From Candidatus Obscuribacterales bacterium (lineage in GTDB: Bacteria; Cyanobacteriota; Vampirovibrionia; Obscuribacterales; Obscuribacteraceae), in NCBI GenBank assembly GCA_031292355.1, contig JARLHI010000055.1:124001-188000 (forward strand): DNA of 64,000 bases, in the 5' to 3' direction. The translations under genes and the position numbers were made by a program. The notes beneath the pieces were generated by a model that was not told the origin of the DNA, ran no database searches, and was given only the letters and a program-made list of their open reading frames with translations. Positions 27,772 to 36,923 of this stretch are shown piece by piece. Each line of letters begins with the position of its first letter. The first letter of the stretch is position 1.

Positions 27772-29922
27772 TCAAGGCAAAATCTCGATGCGAGTATCTT
27801 CTACAAGCTTCGATCTAACATGTTCAGCCGCCGCGCCATTGAGTTGAAGGTGCTTCAATGCTGGACAATTGGCAAGCAAATATTTCAATTGATCAGGATT
27901 CAACCTAGAGTCGCGAATAGACAACCTATCAAGTTTTGGCAATTTCGTGATGGCTTCCATCTGTAGTGGTCCAAGATTTGCTGTCTGTATGTCCAAAAAG
28001 GTAAGCCTGGGTGCCCTCCGCAATTTTTTGAGAGAATCTGCCGAGACCCATGTCTCAGACAGAGAAAGTGATTCAAGCTTGGGGGAATCACAAATTGAGT
28101 CAATGATTTTGTCGCATTGAATTTTAGTAAGCGCTAAAAATTTCAAGCGTCGAAGAAACGGTTCTTGAGCCAAAGCGTCAGCATCCGTATCACAGCGCAA
28201 TATATTCAAATATTGAAGCTTCTTCAGATTGCTAAGCCCTCTGATGGACTCTTTGCTCATGTTCAATTCTTTTACATAAAAGCCTTCCAATTCCTTCCAA
28301 TCGGAAACAATTTTCAGGACCTTAGTGACCTGTTCGCCTTGCTTCTTATACTCAAAAGATTTGTCTAAAGCAGCTTCGACTTCCGCCCTTTCAATGTGCA
28401 GTTCCTGGAATAAAGTTGGGTCGATTTTTTTCAAAACCGAAGGGTACTTAAGCCCTTGAGGAAAGGCGTTACCACCCAGCTGAAGTTGCAGTATTTTTGT
28501 CGGAGCAAATTGTACAATGTCCTTAGCGAGGGCTCCCCAAGGTTTATCGTCGTCAACGGTGAGGGGACGAAAAGAGCTTCCATTGGTAATAATACCGATG
28601 GGAACTTCCGGAAACGTAAGCTTCTCACGATCAAGATTATCATCCTTGAGGAAAATTGGTTTTATAGGCGGTGCCTTCTCAAAAGCCTGAAGAGTAATGT
28701 TTGAATCTTGAGAATTTTTTTTCTCAGCCTCAGGAATCAGAGGAGCGGTCTCGTGAACCAATATCGCGTCTGCCTTTGCCTTTTTTTCCTGGGCAGTAAG
28801 TGGTTTGGCTTCCACCTTGTGTTTGAGCATACGCGAATGCACGAAGCGATCTGTTGCTAGAGTTAGCACTGAAGTCAGTGCCATAACTGAGACGATCATC
28901 AACGCGAAGTTGACTCGCTTCATCGAAATTATCCCGGCGGTTTCAACACGCAAAGAATCTGTCGGTGCAACAGGTCTGCTAATGATTGCTACCTGCCCCA
29001 GCGCTTTATTCAAATCTTCAACAACTTCGTCGAAATTTTGATAGCGTTCGGCCGGCGATTTCTCCAGCATCCGGTGCACAATTTGTTCGAGATTATCAGG
29101 AAACGTTACACCAAGAGAAGCTTCGCGCAAAAGTGGTGCAGGCGAAGTCTGATGTAGCATCATCGTGCGCAGAGCAGAATTGCCAACATGAGGCGGCGTG
29201 CCAGTCAAAGCTTCAAAAAGAGTGCAACCCAAAGAATAAATGTCGCTACGATGGTCCACGCTTTCGCCTGAGCACTGTTCTGGACTCATGTAAAGCGGAC
29301 TACCAAAAATTTCACCGGTTCGGGTCAATCCCTGAAGTTCACCACTTTCTGACAACTTTGCGATACCGAAGTCGACGATTTTGACACTGTTATTAGCACC
29401 AATTTTGGAGCCAGCGTCGAGCATAATATTGCTCGGTTTTATGTCTCTGTGAACGACCGAGCGTTGATGAGCGTACGCCAATCCAGACGCGGCTTGAATG
29501 AAGACTTTAACGCATTGCTCAGGAGTAAGTGGGCCTTCTCTCTTGAGATGGTCGTGCAGCGTAATGCCATCGACGAAATCCATGACCAGATACGGGTCTT
29601 CGGTTTCAAGCAAACCAAAATCAAAAACTTTGACAAGATTGGGATGGCTCAGTGAAAAGGCTGCCTTCGCCTCAAGTTGAAACCGCCTCATCTGCAATTC
29701 GCTCATTGTTTGCTGCAAATCGAGAACTTTCAGGGCAAGTGCCTTGTTCAGAAAGACCTGTCTAACTTTATAGACTTTTCCCATGCCGCCGACGCCAATA
29801 AGCGACATCACCTCATATTTGCCTATGAGTATCTGACCAGAAGCAAACTGCCTGTCCTTTTGCAGAGGATCGTTCGCAGGCCCTGACTGCCCGAAATTAC
29901 CAAATTCATTGCTTTCTGTCAT
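27772..29922 (-). CDS. Serine/threonine protein kinase with a leucine-rich-repeat tail
   Basis: A 716-residue Hanks-type kinase. The glycine loop is IGVGGMGKVYKV (about 42-53), the ATP Lys lies in LALKVLD, the catalytic loop is HRDIKPSNIML, the metal-binding motif is DFGIAKL, and the activation/substrate region is GSPLYMSPEQC. A membrane helix (FALMIVSVMALTSVLTLA, about 355-375) separates it from a C-terminal domain that begins around residue 475 and ends in leucine-rich repeats (LKKLQYLNILRC, PKLESLSLSET, PRLTFLDIQTAN, PKLDRLSIRDS, PALKHLQLNG). The repeats are probably outside the cytoplasm and could be a sensor. ATG 29922 is chosen; the frame is open to 30006. It is a close relative of the gene at 45827. 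Confidence 0.85.
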   Translation of the reverse strand: MTESNEFGNFGQSGPANDPLQKDRQFASGQILIGKYEVMSLIGVGGMGKVYKVRQVFLNKALALKVLDLQQTMSELQMRRFQLEAKAAFSLSHPNLVKVFDFGLLETEDPYLVMDFVDGITLHDHLKREGPLTPEQCVKVFIQAASGLAYAHQRSVVHRDIKPSNIMLDAGSKIGANNSVKIVDFGIAKLSESGELQGLTRTGEIFGSPLYMSPEQCSGESVDHRSDIYSLGCTLFEALTGTPPHVGNSALRTMMLHQTSPAPLLREASLGVTFPDNLEQIVHRMLEKSPAERYQNFDEVVEDLNKALGQVAIISRPVAPTDSLRVETAGIISMKRVNFALMIVSVMALTSVLTLATDRFVHSRMLKHKVEAKPLTAQEKKAKADAILVHETAPLIPEAEKKNSQDSNITLQAFEKAPPIKPIFLKDDNLDREKLTFPEVPIGIITNGSSFRPLTVDDDKPWGALAKDIVQFAPTKILQLQLGGNAFPQGLKYPSVLKKIDPTLFQELHIERAEVEAALDKSFEYKKQGEQVTKVLKIVSDWKELEGFYVKELNMSKESIRGLSNLKKLQYLNILRCDTDADALAQEPFLRRLKFLALTKIQCDKIIDSICDSPKLESLSLSETWVSADSLKKLRRAPRLTFLDIQTANLGPLQMEAITKLPKLDRLSIRDSRLNPDQLKYLLANCPALKHLQLNGAAAEHVRSKLVEDTRIEILP

Positions 29923-30299
29923 CAAGCCAAATATACCCAGCAAGGACCAGTATTTGCAAATTAAGCGGACCTTTGCAGCCACGAAGAGCATCTCATCTGT
30001 CAGCATAACTGAACAAATTCAGAAAACCTCTGGTCAACCGGCAACATTATTTGAAAAAAAATGGAAGGGAGCGAAATCTCCCCTAATTCCAATTCAGACA
30101 ATACAATTGCAAACAGTTGCATGTGTATTAAACGGCACATATAAGAAGCGAGCGCGGCAATATGTCGCAACATCAAAACGCGAATCCAGGCAGTTACAGG
30201 CTTTCCACTTTCAGGGTCACAATGGCCCATGTGTGCAACAACGTACAGATAGAGTAGATTGAACTAAGTGCAAGATTCAGGATCCGAACGAAAGAACGT
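29923..30299. other. 377-base gene-free region
   Basis: It separates the divergent kinase gene and the receiver-like gene. A plus-strand frame crosses it but has no ribosome binding site, a composition unlike its neighbours and no recognisable domain. I see no clear hairpin or operator. Confidence 0.4.
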
Positions 30300-30725
30300 A
30301 TGAGAAAAGCAAGACTGCTACTGGCGATGAACCGTCCGTATTTACCTCGGGTAGAAGCGGCTCTCGCCGACTATGAAGTTCTATCGGCTACTACTTTAAG
30401 TCAAGCCGAAAAACTGATATTCCAAGACGGCATCGACATGTGCATCGTCAGCGTTCACTTTGACGATTCACGTGCAGTCGATTTAATTCGATTGATACGA
30501 GAATCTAAAAATCACAGGCACACACCGATTTGTGTTCTACGCTTGATGTCGACTAAGAACGCCGCCTACCTGAAGCACACGATGGAAACGATGCAACTGA
30601 CTCAAGAAGTAGGCGAGTATTTGGAAGTAGACGATGATCCAAGATTTGCTGAAAAGATCAAAAGTGCTGTGCAGCAGCAACTGAAGACAACTTCCAGTGC
30701 AAAGGTCGTCGATCTGCCTCAATAA
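30300..30725 (+). CDS. Degenerate receiver-like (CheY-fold) protein
   Basis: A 141-residue protein with the alternating beta/alpha layout of a receiver domain: ARLLLAMNR (strand 1), YEVLSATTLSQAEKLI (helix), IDMCIVSVHFDDSRAVDLIRLIRESK (strand 3 and helix), TPICVLRL (strand 4). The acidic pair normally found after strand 1 is missing (MNRPY), and where the phosphoacceptor Asp should end strand 3 the sequence reads SVHFDD, so normal phosphorylation is doubtful. It may be a pseudo-receiver. ATG 30300 has a weak GAAAG site. The flavoprotein gene follows after 96 bases. Confidence 0.5.
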   Translation: MRKARLLLAMNRPYLPRVEAALADYEVLSATTLSQAEKLIFQDGIDMCIVSVHFDDSRAVDLIRLIRESKNHRHTPICVLRLMSTKNAAYLKHTMETMQLTQEVGEYLEVDDDPRFAEKIKSAVQQQLKTTSSAKVVDLPQ

Positions 30726-30821
30726 TCAGCATTGTGATGAGACTTTGCTATAGTTTTACTGTGGTCAGGGTTGGCCTCAAGGTAACTCAGCAAATAACTC
30801 AAACTTACGGAATGCATATTG

Positions 30822-32084
30822 ATGGAAACGCCACCTGTCGTTATTGTTGGAGCAGGTCTTGCTGGTTTAGCCTGTGCACTTGAACTGAAGCAGCGCAATA
30901 TTGCCGCTTTAATAGTCGAAGCTTCAGACAGAGTCGGTGGCAGAATCGCCACAGACAAAGTGGACGGATATTTGCTCGACCGCGGCTTTCAGGTTCTTTT
31001 GACCGCTTATCCCGAGTGCCAAAAACTTCTGGACTATCAAACATTGAAACTTGGCAATTTCACACCTGGTGCTCTTGTGTTTAAAGACGACAATTTGCAC
31101 GCAGTTGCCGATCCAACTCGCGCTCCATTAGAGCTTTTCACAACGCTCGCGTCACCAATTGGTACAACATTGGACAAAATGAAAGTCTGGTTATTAAAAG
31201 AAGATCTGCTAGAAAAGCCTGTAGACAAGATTTTTGCCCAGCAAGAAACTCAAACGATCGACGAATTGAAGAGACTTGGATTCACTAGTAAATTCATCGA
31301 ATCATTCTTTAGACCATTCCTTGGTGGAATTTTCCTAGAAAACAAATTGACCACGACCAATAAAATGTTCGAGTTTGTCTTCAATATGTTCTCGCAAGGT
31401 CACGCAGCACTGCCCGCCGGTGGCATGCAAGCAATCCCCGAACAACTGGCGACCAAATTGGGCACAAGTCGTATCCGCCTCAAAACAAGAGTGACAAAAA
31501 TCAACGATGGTGTCGTCGAGCTTGAATCAGGCGAAAAATTACAAGCAAGCGCCATCGTAGTGGCAACCGAAGGCACTGACGCAAGCAAGCTATTGAACGA
31601 TTTGCCAATTATTGAAACACGCGCTGTCACTTGTTTGTATTACGAGGCGAGCAAAGCACCAATCAAGCAAGCAATGCTAATTCTCAACGGTCAGGGCACA
31701 GGCATCGTCAACAATGTTTGCGTTCCAACAAATGTCTGCGCCAGTTACGGCAGCGGAAAAGGACATTTGGTATCAGTATCGGTGCTCGGCAATCCTTTCG
31801 AAACCGATGAATCTGCCAATGATGCCGTAAAATCAGAGCTCAAAACCTGGTTTGGCAGCGATGTAGATGGTTGGAAATTGCTTGCAGTTTACAGAGTGCT
31901 CAATGCTCTTCCAGATCAAACCCCACCGAAAATTGAAAATCCAGAACGCAGCGTAAAGCTACGATCGAATCTATTCATCTGCGGCGATCATCGAGACAAT
32001 GCTTCAATCAATGGCGCCCTCGTTTCTGGAAGAAGAGCGGCTCAAGCCGTCGCTGATTCAATCAACCACGCTAAGAAGATTTAG
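30822..32084 (+). CDS. FAD-dependent amine-oxidase-like oxidoreductase
   Basis: A 420-residue flavoprotein. It opens with the dinucleotide motif VVIVGAGLAGLACALEL and the GG motif ASDRVGGRIATD, typical of the amine oxidase/protoporphyrinogen oxidase/phytoene desaturase superfamily, and ends with the second FAD motif LFICGDHRDNASINGALVSGRRAA. The middle region (RPFLGGIFLE, LPAGGMQAIPEQLA) resembles plant and cyanobacterial amine-oxidase-type proteins. Substrate unknown. ATG 30822 matches the family start; the binding site is weak. Its 3' end overlaps the convergent NADP-binding gene by 14 bases. Confidence 0.85.
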   Translation: METPPVVIVGAGLAGLACALELKQRNIAALIVEASDRVGGRIATDKVDGYLLDRGFQVLLTAYPECQKLLDYQTLKLGNFTPGALVFKDDNLHAVADPTRAPLELFTTLASPIGTTLDKMKVWLLKEDLLEKPVDKIFAQQETQTIDELKRLGFTSKFIESFFRPFLGGIFLENKLTTTNKMFEFVFNMFSQGHAALPAGGMQAIPEQLATKLGTSRIRLKTRVTKINDGVVELESGEKLQASAIVVATEGTDASKLLNDLPIIETRAVTCLYYEASKAPIKQAMLILNGQGTGIVNNVCVPTNVCASYGSGKGHLVSVSVLGNPFETDESANDAVKSELKTWFGSDVDGWKLLAVYRVLNALPDQTPPKIENPERSVKLRSNLFICGDHRDNASINGALVSGRRAAQAVADSINHAKKI

Positions 32085-32739
32085 TTCTCCAGGATCCATC
32101 CGGCAATTCAACGGTTCTTTCTGCTTTAGCCAAAGCAGATATCAATCCACCAGGATCAAGAGGAATGCAGTAGGCAGGCTTGGCCCTTTCAAATCGCCAG
32201 CTTTCCGAAAGTGGACCAGCATCTACAACATCAAAACCCAACTGATCGACCAGATGACTGACGACTTCCTTGGCTTGTTTATCATCGCCAGCTATGGGCA
32301 ATGCCCTGCGCTCTGGTGCTCCCGAAGGGCGTCCATCCTCTGTAAGATCTTTGGCCAGAATGGCGTTGAGTGCTTTAACGACCTTTGCTTGTGGCAAATG
32401 CCTGGCAAGTAAACCGCTTGTTGTGTTTCTATGCTCGTCTAACTCGGCTATCTGTCCATCTCGATGAGGATAATAATTATTGGCATCGATGACAATTTTG
32501 CCCTCAAACATCTCCGGCGTTAATTGAAAAATATTTTTCAAGGGGATCGCCACCACGACGACATCGCCGAAGCTCACGGCTTCTTCAACTGTCCCGGATT
32601 GACAGCCGATCTCGTAAGCAATTCCAGTGAGCGTCTCGGGTCCGCGCGAATTACTGATCATCACCTGATACGACTGCTTAACGGCAAGATTTGCGAGACT
32701 CTTGCCAATGAACCCCGAGCCAACAATCCCGATTCGCAT
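32071..32739 (-). CDS. NADPH-binding, F420-reductase-like oxidoreductase
   Basis: A 222-residue protein with a Rossmann start IGIVGSGFIGKSLA and the NADP-phosphate-binding pattern SNSRGPETL, as in the family that includes NADPH:F420 oxidoreductase (Npd-like). GDVVVVAIPLKNI and DANNYYPHRDGQI follow the family. Many members in organisms without F420 are simply NADP-dependent reductases of unknown substrate, and no F420 biosynthesis genes are seen here. ATG 32739 has a GGAG site. It overlaps the amine-oxidase-like gene tail to tail by 14 bases. Confidence 0.8.
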   Translation of the reverse strand: MRIGIVGSGFIGKSLANLAVKQSYQVMISNSRGPETLTGIAYEIGCQSGTVEEAVSFGDVVVVAIPLKNIFQLTPEMFEGKIVIDANNYYPHRDGQIAELDEHRNTTSGLLARHLPQAKVVKALNAILAKDLTEDGRPSGAPERRALPIAGDDKQAKEVVSHLVDQLGFDVVDAGPLSESWRFERAKPAYCIPLDPGGLISALAKAERTVELPDGSWRTKSS

Positions 32740-32866
32740 ATTTCACTCCAGTTGAGTTTTTGCACTCCCTATTTCAAAATATCACTGACGGACAAATCAC
32801 TCATCAATTAGTTAAGATAACGGAAACCGAATCTAGCAAGATATTATTTGAGGATGCAAACGAGCA

Positions 32867-33292
32867 GTGCCTGAAAAAACCGCAGAACAAACAGACGATG
32901 CTCGCGTTAGAGACCATCTAGCCAATGAACGAACCTATTTGGCATGGATTCGTACTGCTGTCGCAATGATGGGTCTTGGCGTCGTGATCTCCAAATTGAA
33001 ATATTTGATGCCACATGATTATCCTGAGTCAGTGGGAATAGTTCAGGCCGGTCATATCGGCTGGCTGTTCACAGCTGTTGGAGTGGTGACGGTGTTTCTA
33101 TCGGTGGTTTATTTTCTCCAGACTCAAAGAGAAATTAGACAAGCCAGATTTGTTGCCCGCAAATTGCTCGTCTTGATTATCGCTGGACTTACAGGGACAC
33201 TTGGGCTTACGATTCTATGGTATTTGACCAAGCCGACGCATCCAGTATCTAGTGAGCCTGCGTCGGTTATTGAATCGCCACGTACAAAATGA
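32867..33292 (+). CDS. DUF202 (YidH-like) membrane protein
   Basis: A 141-residue inner-membrane protein. The family signature is clear: [30 protein letters not shown] (residues about 15-44), followed by two more membrane helices (about 64-85 and 99-120) and a short polar tail. Function is unknown. GTG 32867 is the start used; a GAGGA sequence lies 13 bases upstream, slightly far. It stands alone between the divergent NADP-binding gene and the TetR operator region. Confidence 0.8.
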   Translation: MPEKTAEQTDDARVRDHLANERTYLAWIRTAVAMMGLGVVISKLKYLMPHDYPESVGIVQAGHIGWLFTAVGVVTVFLSVVYFLQTQREIRQARFVARKLLVLIIAGLTGTLGLTILWYLTKPTHPVSSEPASVIESPRTK

Positions 33293-33409
33293 ATCGCGGT
33301 GTGTTACCGCCTGTGGTATCACCAAGTAGCGCTCTTCTTACTCCATGCATTTTGAGCACAAGAGTCTCAGCAATAAAATTACAATCTTCCAGTAGCCGAC
33401 ATCTAATGC

Positions 33410-33433
33410 TATAATTGACTGTCCACTCAGTCA
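33410..33433 (+). promoter_or_regulatory. Promoter -10 box with overlapping TetR-type operator
   Basis: TATAAT at 33410-33415 is a perfect -10 hexamer. It is followed at once by the inverted repeat TGACTG-TCCACT-CAGTCA (33416-33433), which would cover the transcription start. The regulator gene starts 18 bases later. This layout is typical of autorepression by a TetR protein. No convincing -35 box is seen. Confidence 0.65.
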
Positions 33434-33450
33434 TTAATAAGGTGTAAGCT

Positions 33451-34017
33451 TTGGCCAGACCGAAAAGCGAGGATAAGCGTAACGCGCTCTTAGCGGCTGC
33501 AACGCGCGTAATAGTCACCCAGGGGTTAAGCGCGCCCACAGCCACGATAGCTCAAGAGGCTGGCGTATCTAACGGTTCACTATTCACTTATTTTGAGACG
33601 AAGGCGGACCTATTAAATGAACTATATCTTGAGCTCAAAGCCGATATGGCTTCTGCAGCCATGGATGGCTTTCCGGACGAAGCTAGTCTGCGCGAACAAT
33701 TCTTCCACACCTGGTCAAACTGGATGCACTGGGCAATGTCTAATCCTGAAAAACGACGGGCCATCGCGCAGCTTGGAGTTTCCGAGGAGATAACGGAAGC
33801 AAGCAAGGCTGCCGGTCACAAAACAATGGGCAGCATCGGCAAATTAGTGGAAAGTAGTCGCGCAAAGGGCGCCATGCGCGATGCTCCCATAGGGCTGGTC
33901 CTGGCAATTATGAACTCGGTTGCGGAAGCCACAATGGACTACATGGTGCAGGATCCTGAAAATGCCGACCTGCACTGCAAAGCTGGGGTAGAAGCTCTTT
34001 GGAGAATGTTAGCGTAA
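33451..34017 (+). CDS. TetR-family transcriptional regulator
   Basis: A 188-residue regulator. The helix-turn-helix is in the N-terminal 50 residues: ALLAAATRVIVTQGLSAPTATIAQEAGVSNGSLFTYFETKADLLNELY, a complete TetR signature. The C-terminal ligand-binding region is helical and resembles small-ligand TetR proteins that control short-chain dehydrogenases or efflux. The start is TTG 33451 with an AAGGTG site. It lies directly downstream of a palindrome and upstream of an SDR gene on the same strand (86 bases), so it probably represses itself and that gene. Confidence 0.88.
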   Translation: MARPKSEDKRNALLAAATRVIVTQGLSAPTATIAQEAGVSNGSLFTYFETKADLLNELYLELKADMASAAMDGFPDEASLREQFFHTWSNWMHWAMSNPEKRRAIAQLGVSEEITEASKAAGHKTMGSIGKLVESSRAKGAMRDAPIGLVLAIMNSVAEATMDYMVQDPENADLHCKAGVEALWRMLA

Positions 34018-34103
34018 AGTGCACCGTTAACGCTTCACTTGAGCAGCAAGACTTTTTGAAGAATAAATGACTGGCTAGACAAACAATTAAAGGAGTGAAA
34101 CCA

Positions 34104-35051
34104 ATGTTGGAAAATATTTCTAAAAATCCATCAACACCAAGAGCCTATGTTGTCACCGGACCGACCTCCGGCATCGGTCGCCTGACGGCGTTAGAACTAG
34201 CAAAACATGGCACAGTCATTCTGGTTGGGCGCGATCGGCTGAAGCTCAAAAAGGTGCAAAGAACCATTGAGAATACCTCCCAGCAAGCGATCTCCATCAT
34301 CTGCGATCTGTCTGATCTAGACAGCGTGCGCCGCGCCGCTGCAGAAATTGTTGCCTTGAATCTGCCAATTGCCGGATTGCTCAATAACGCAGGCATCTTT
34401 CCCTCGGGCGCAGCTAAAAATGCGGTCGGTTGCGACCTCGCCTTTGCCACTAATCACCTTGGTCCATTCGCATTTACCGAAGCACTTATACCTCATCTAG
34501 CCGACGGTACAAATGTGGTTTTTGTCGCTTCAGCCGTCGAAGACCCCGAGCGCAAACCAGCCAAGGCTGCCGGCTTTCGTGGCGCTCGCTATATTTCGGC
34601 CGAAGCCTGCGCCCGCGGTGAGTGGAAAGCAGGTGGCTCGGCAATGACTGGTGCCGATGCCTACGCCACGTCAAAACAATGCAATCTTGCAACGATGTTA
34701 GTACTAGCCAACGAAAATCCACGGCTACGAATTAACGCACTCGAACCAGGTTTTATTCCAAACACAGGGCTGGGACGCGACGCCAACTTTTTCCTGCAAT
34801 TAATTGCGAACTACGTGTTGCCCCTGCTCGCTCCTCACATCAAGTACTGGAGCACTCCGCAGCAAGCCGCGCGCGTAGCCACCAAAGTATTGCTGAACCA
34901 GTCTGGTCAAACAGGTGTTTACTACGACGAAGAAGGGTACCCAAAGCTCCCCTCGACTGAGGTGCGCGATCAAAATTTTGTTCAGAGAGTCGTCGATGAA
35001 ACTCGCGCCTTATTAACCTCGATGGGCGAACAACAGACTATCTGTAAGTGA
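34104..35051 (+). CDS. Short-chain dehydrogenase/reductase
   Basis: A 315-residue classical-type SDR. The cofactor motif is TGPTSGIG, the structural motif LLNNAGIF, and the catalytic YATSK, with VFVASAV supplying the Ser-bearing strand in altered form (usual Ser of the SSxxG segment appears as VASAVED). It resembles the retinol-dehydrogenase/protochlorophyllide-reductase-like branch by length. ATG 34104 has an AAGGAG site. Its position behind the TetR gene suggests a role in detoxifying the regulator's ligand. It converges with the next gene with 10 bases between stops. Confidence 0.85.
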   Translation: MLENISKNPSTPRAYVVTGPTSGIGRLTALELAKHGTVILVGRDRLKLKKVQRTIENTSQQAISIICDLSDLDSVRRAAAEIVALNLPIAGLLNNAGIFPSGAAKNAVGCDLAFATNHLGPFAFTEALIPHLADGTNVVFVASAVEDPERKPAKAAGFRGARYISAEACARGEWKAGGSAMTGADAYATSKQCNLATMLVLANENPRLRINALEPGFIPNTGLGRDANFFLQLIANYVLPLLAPHIKYWSTPQQAARVATKVLLNQSGQTGVYYDEEGYPKLPSTEVRDQNFVQRVVDETRALLTSMGEQQTICK

Positions 35052-35061
35052 TTTAACAACA

Positions 35062-36084
35062 TCAATTCAGACAGATCAAATCTTCTTCCAGCGCTTCAAT
35101 CAACTTTAACTTAGCATCAGTCCAGATTGCAGTTAAATATGGCGATCTATTTCCTACCACACTGACTGATTCCAGCAAAGGAAAACCTTCAGCCAGGCTC
35201 TTCGACCAGGTTTTATTCTGAGGATTGAAAAAGCGTGTACTGGTGGCATTCCAAATTGAACGCTGGATTGAAACATGACCATCGGGGAATTCTTGATCTA
35301 TTAACGACACTGTTTCTAAAATTGCCTCAGCACGCAATAACTTTCTCGTGGCAGTCGCCCAGGATAGTAAAAAATGGAGACCTCGTAAAACATCATATTC
35401 ATAAAAGCGAGGGAAGCAAAGCTTTGTCCAGCCTGCATTAATTGGCGACTTCGATCTCACGGAACGAAATAGTTTTTTGTCAATCAAATATTTCGCACCC
35501 CGCTCGAGAAATGCATGATCTTCTTTCGATAAAATCGACGCTCGAGAAAATAGGACAGCCTCAAGCGGGGGTAGAGTGGACACAATCGAGCTAACAGGGC
35601 GATCTTTGATATATGCAGATTCATCGCAGTTTAGCCCGCCGTCTTGCAATTGATAACGTGAATACCACGAATACAAAAAAGGTATTTGCTCGCCCACATT
35701 GACACCGCAGGCAGTGAGTACTTGCTCCATTTCGCCGAGCTGACAATGGCAAGCAATCTGTCCAAGCGGATCGACACCGGGCGACAATTCTTCTTCTCGC
35801 ACTGGAAAAACAGGCAGATAATGGTGATTCAGTGCAACAACCATGCGATCGACAGCAATTTTTGGAATATGTTCGGCAAGATCTAGCTCATGCAACAGTA
35901 GCATGTGCCACCATGGAGAATTCCACTTAGGCCAGTATGGGTCTTTCTCTATGCTCTCTAAAGCTTCATCTGACTGCAAGTAATCGCTGGAGCTCTTAAC
36001 GAGATCTTTGTCGTAGCGTTTTTCACTAACAGGAGGCGTACTAAGCGCAATCCTTTTTAAAGTTTCAAGAGATGGGGATATCAT
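35062..36084 (-). CDS. Hypothetical protein with prenyltransferase-like helical repeats
   Basis: A 340-residue soluble protein. Repeated helix pairs and QLQDGGLNCDESA are reminiscent of the QW-type motif of alpha/alpha toroid proteins (squalene-cyclase and prenyltransferase-like folds), but the DxDD catalytic motif is absent, so no enzyme is claimed. The start ATG 36084 overlaps the end of the upstream DCC-family gene by 20 bases and has a GAAG site; the frame is open to 36207. The overlap points to co-transcription and possible translational coupling. Confidence 0.55.
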   Translation of the reverse strand: MISPSLETLKRIALSTPPVSEKRYDKDLVKSSSDYLQSDEALESIEKDPYWPKWNSPWWHMLLLHELDLAEHIPKIAVDRMVVALNHHYLPVFPVREEELSPGVDPLGQIACHCQLGEMEQVLTACGVNVGEQIPFLYSWYSRYQLQDGGLNCDESAYIKDRPVSSIVSTLPPLEAVLFSRASILSKEDHAFLERGAKYLIDKKLFRSVRSKSPINAGWTKLCFPRFYEYDVLRGLHFLLSWATATRKLLRAEAILETVSLIDQEFPDGHVSIQRSIWNATSTRFFNPQNKTWSKSLAEGFPLLESVSVVGNRSPYLTAIWTDAKLKLIEALEEDLICLN

Positions 36085-36520
36085 CGGCTTCGACTTCTTC
36101 GGTAAAGTCCAAAAAGCGCCCATGCCACTGCGGCTCAGGCATGCGGCAGGTGTCGTATCGACCAAACCATTTATATCGATTACGCGCAATAACTCGATAA
36201 CCAGCATTGAGCAGCGGCAGTGGAAAAATCCTCAAAACATTCACTAAAGAATAAATTCCACCCAATTGCGACAAAACGAAAAGACCACCAGATGCGCGTG
36301 AAAGAAGCTTCTCTGAAGTCGTTCCATAGTTTTCTACACAGTAAAAAGTATTGAGCTCATCGGCATCCCGTTGATGCTTAGAAAGTAAATTATGAGCGAA
36401 TTTGCTTTGTAGAGATGCAAATGCAAATTTGCCTTTTCTGTCACGAGGCAGGACGAAAGAAACGACGGTGTTGCACAACGCGCATCGACCGTCATAAAGA
36501 AGAATGTGCGAAAAATTCAA
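36065..36520 (-). CDS. DCC-family (DUF393) thiol protein
   Basis: A 151-residue protein with the family hallmark LLYDGRCALCNTVVSFVL near the N terminus, a thioredoxin-like CxxC, then FAFASLQSKFA and the C-terminal AGYRVIARNRYKWFG, all typical of DUF393. These proteins are predicted thiol-disulfide oxidoreductases. The start is TTG 36520; no ATG precedes the motif, and the ribosome binding site is weak. It overlaps the downstream helical-repeat gene. Confidence 0.8.
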   Translation of the reverse strand: MNFSHILLYDGRCALCNTVVSFVLPRDRKGKFAFASLQSKFAHNLLSKHQRDADELNTFYCVENYGTTSEKLLSRASGGLFVLSQLGGIYSLVNVLRIFPLPLLNAGYRVIARNRYKWFGRYDTCRMPEPQWHGRFLDFTEEVEADDIPIS

Positions 36521-36780
36521 TTCTGAAAACCCACGAAAAACCTTTCAACATTAAAACAGAAATCAAGCTGAAGCGAACGCGATTTTGCGTTGGGAACTTA
36601 TTGCAACAAAATGTCAAATTCTCTAGATATCAAAACTACCACCCACAGGCTGGCACTCAAACGGTTAAATTTGCGAATTATTCTCAATTAAATCTATTGC
36701 AACTAAATCGAGCATGTTATAGACTTGCTTCGGCTTATTGAGAGTCGTTCGCAATAACGCCAAATCACTAACCCTCTATA

Positions 36781-36893
36781 GAGAAAGACACAACGGCGTC
36801 TTTCCTCACTAGATGCACTTCCAGATTTGAAAGGTCGGGTCTTACCCGATCTATCTTCCACACTACTTAATCGCCACCGCCGGCGGTGGCTTT
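36781..36893 (+). promoter_or_regulatory. Hairpin-rich leader before the flavodoxin gene
   Basis: Three hairpins occur in order: GAAAGAC/GTCTTTC (36783-36789 with 36798-36804), GGTCGGGT/ACCCGATC (36833-36840 with 36844-36851, one G-T pair), and the perfect GCCACCGC/GCGGTGGC (36873-36880 with 36883-36890) followed by TTTA. The last is 33 bases before the flavodoxin ATG and could act as an attenuator, or as a terminator for something upstream. The rest of the gap from 36521 holds nothing I can support. Confidence 0.45.
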
Positions 36894-36923
36894 ACTGCGT
36901 CCAAAAACTCGAGGAACTAGAAA

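Noticed and set aside
29909-30262. Plus-strand frame of 117 codons
   Set aside because: It begins inside the divergent kinase gene, has no ribosome binding site and no family likeness.
36415-36741. Plus-strand frame of 108 codons
   Set aside because: It starts antisense to the DCC-family gene and has no supporting motif or binding site.
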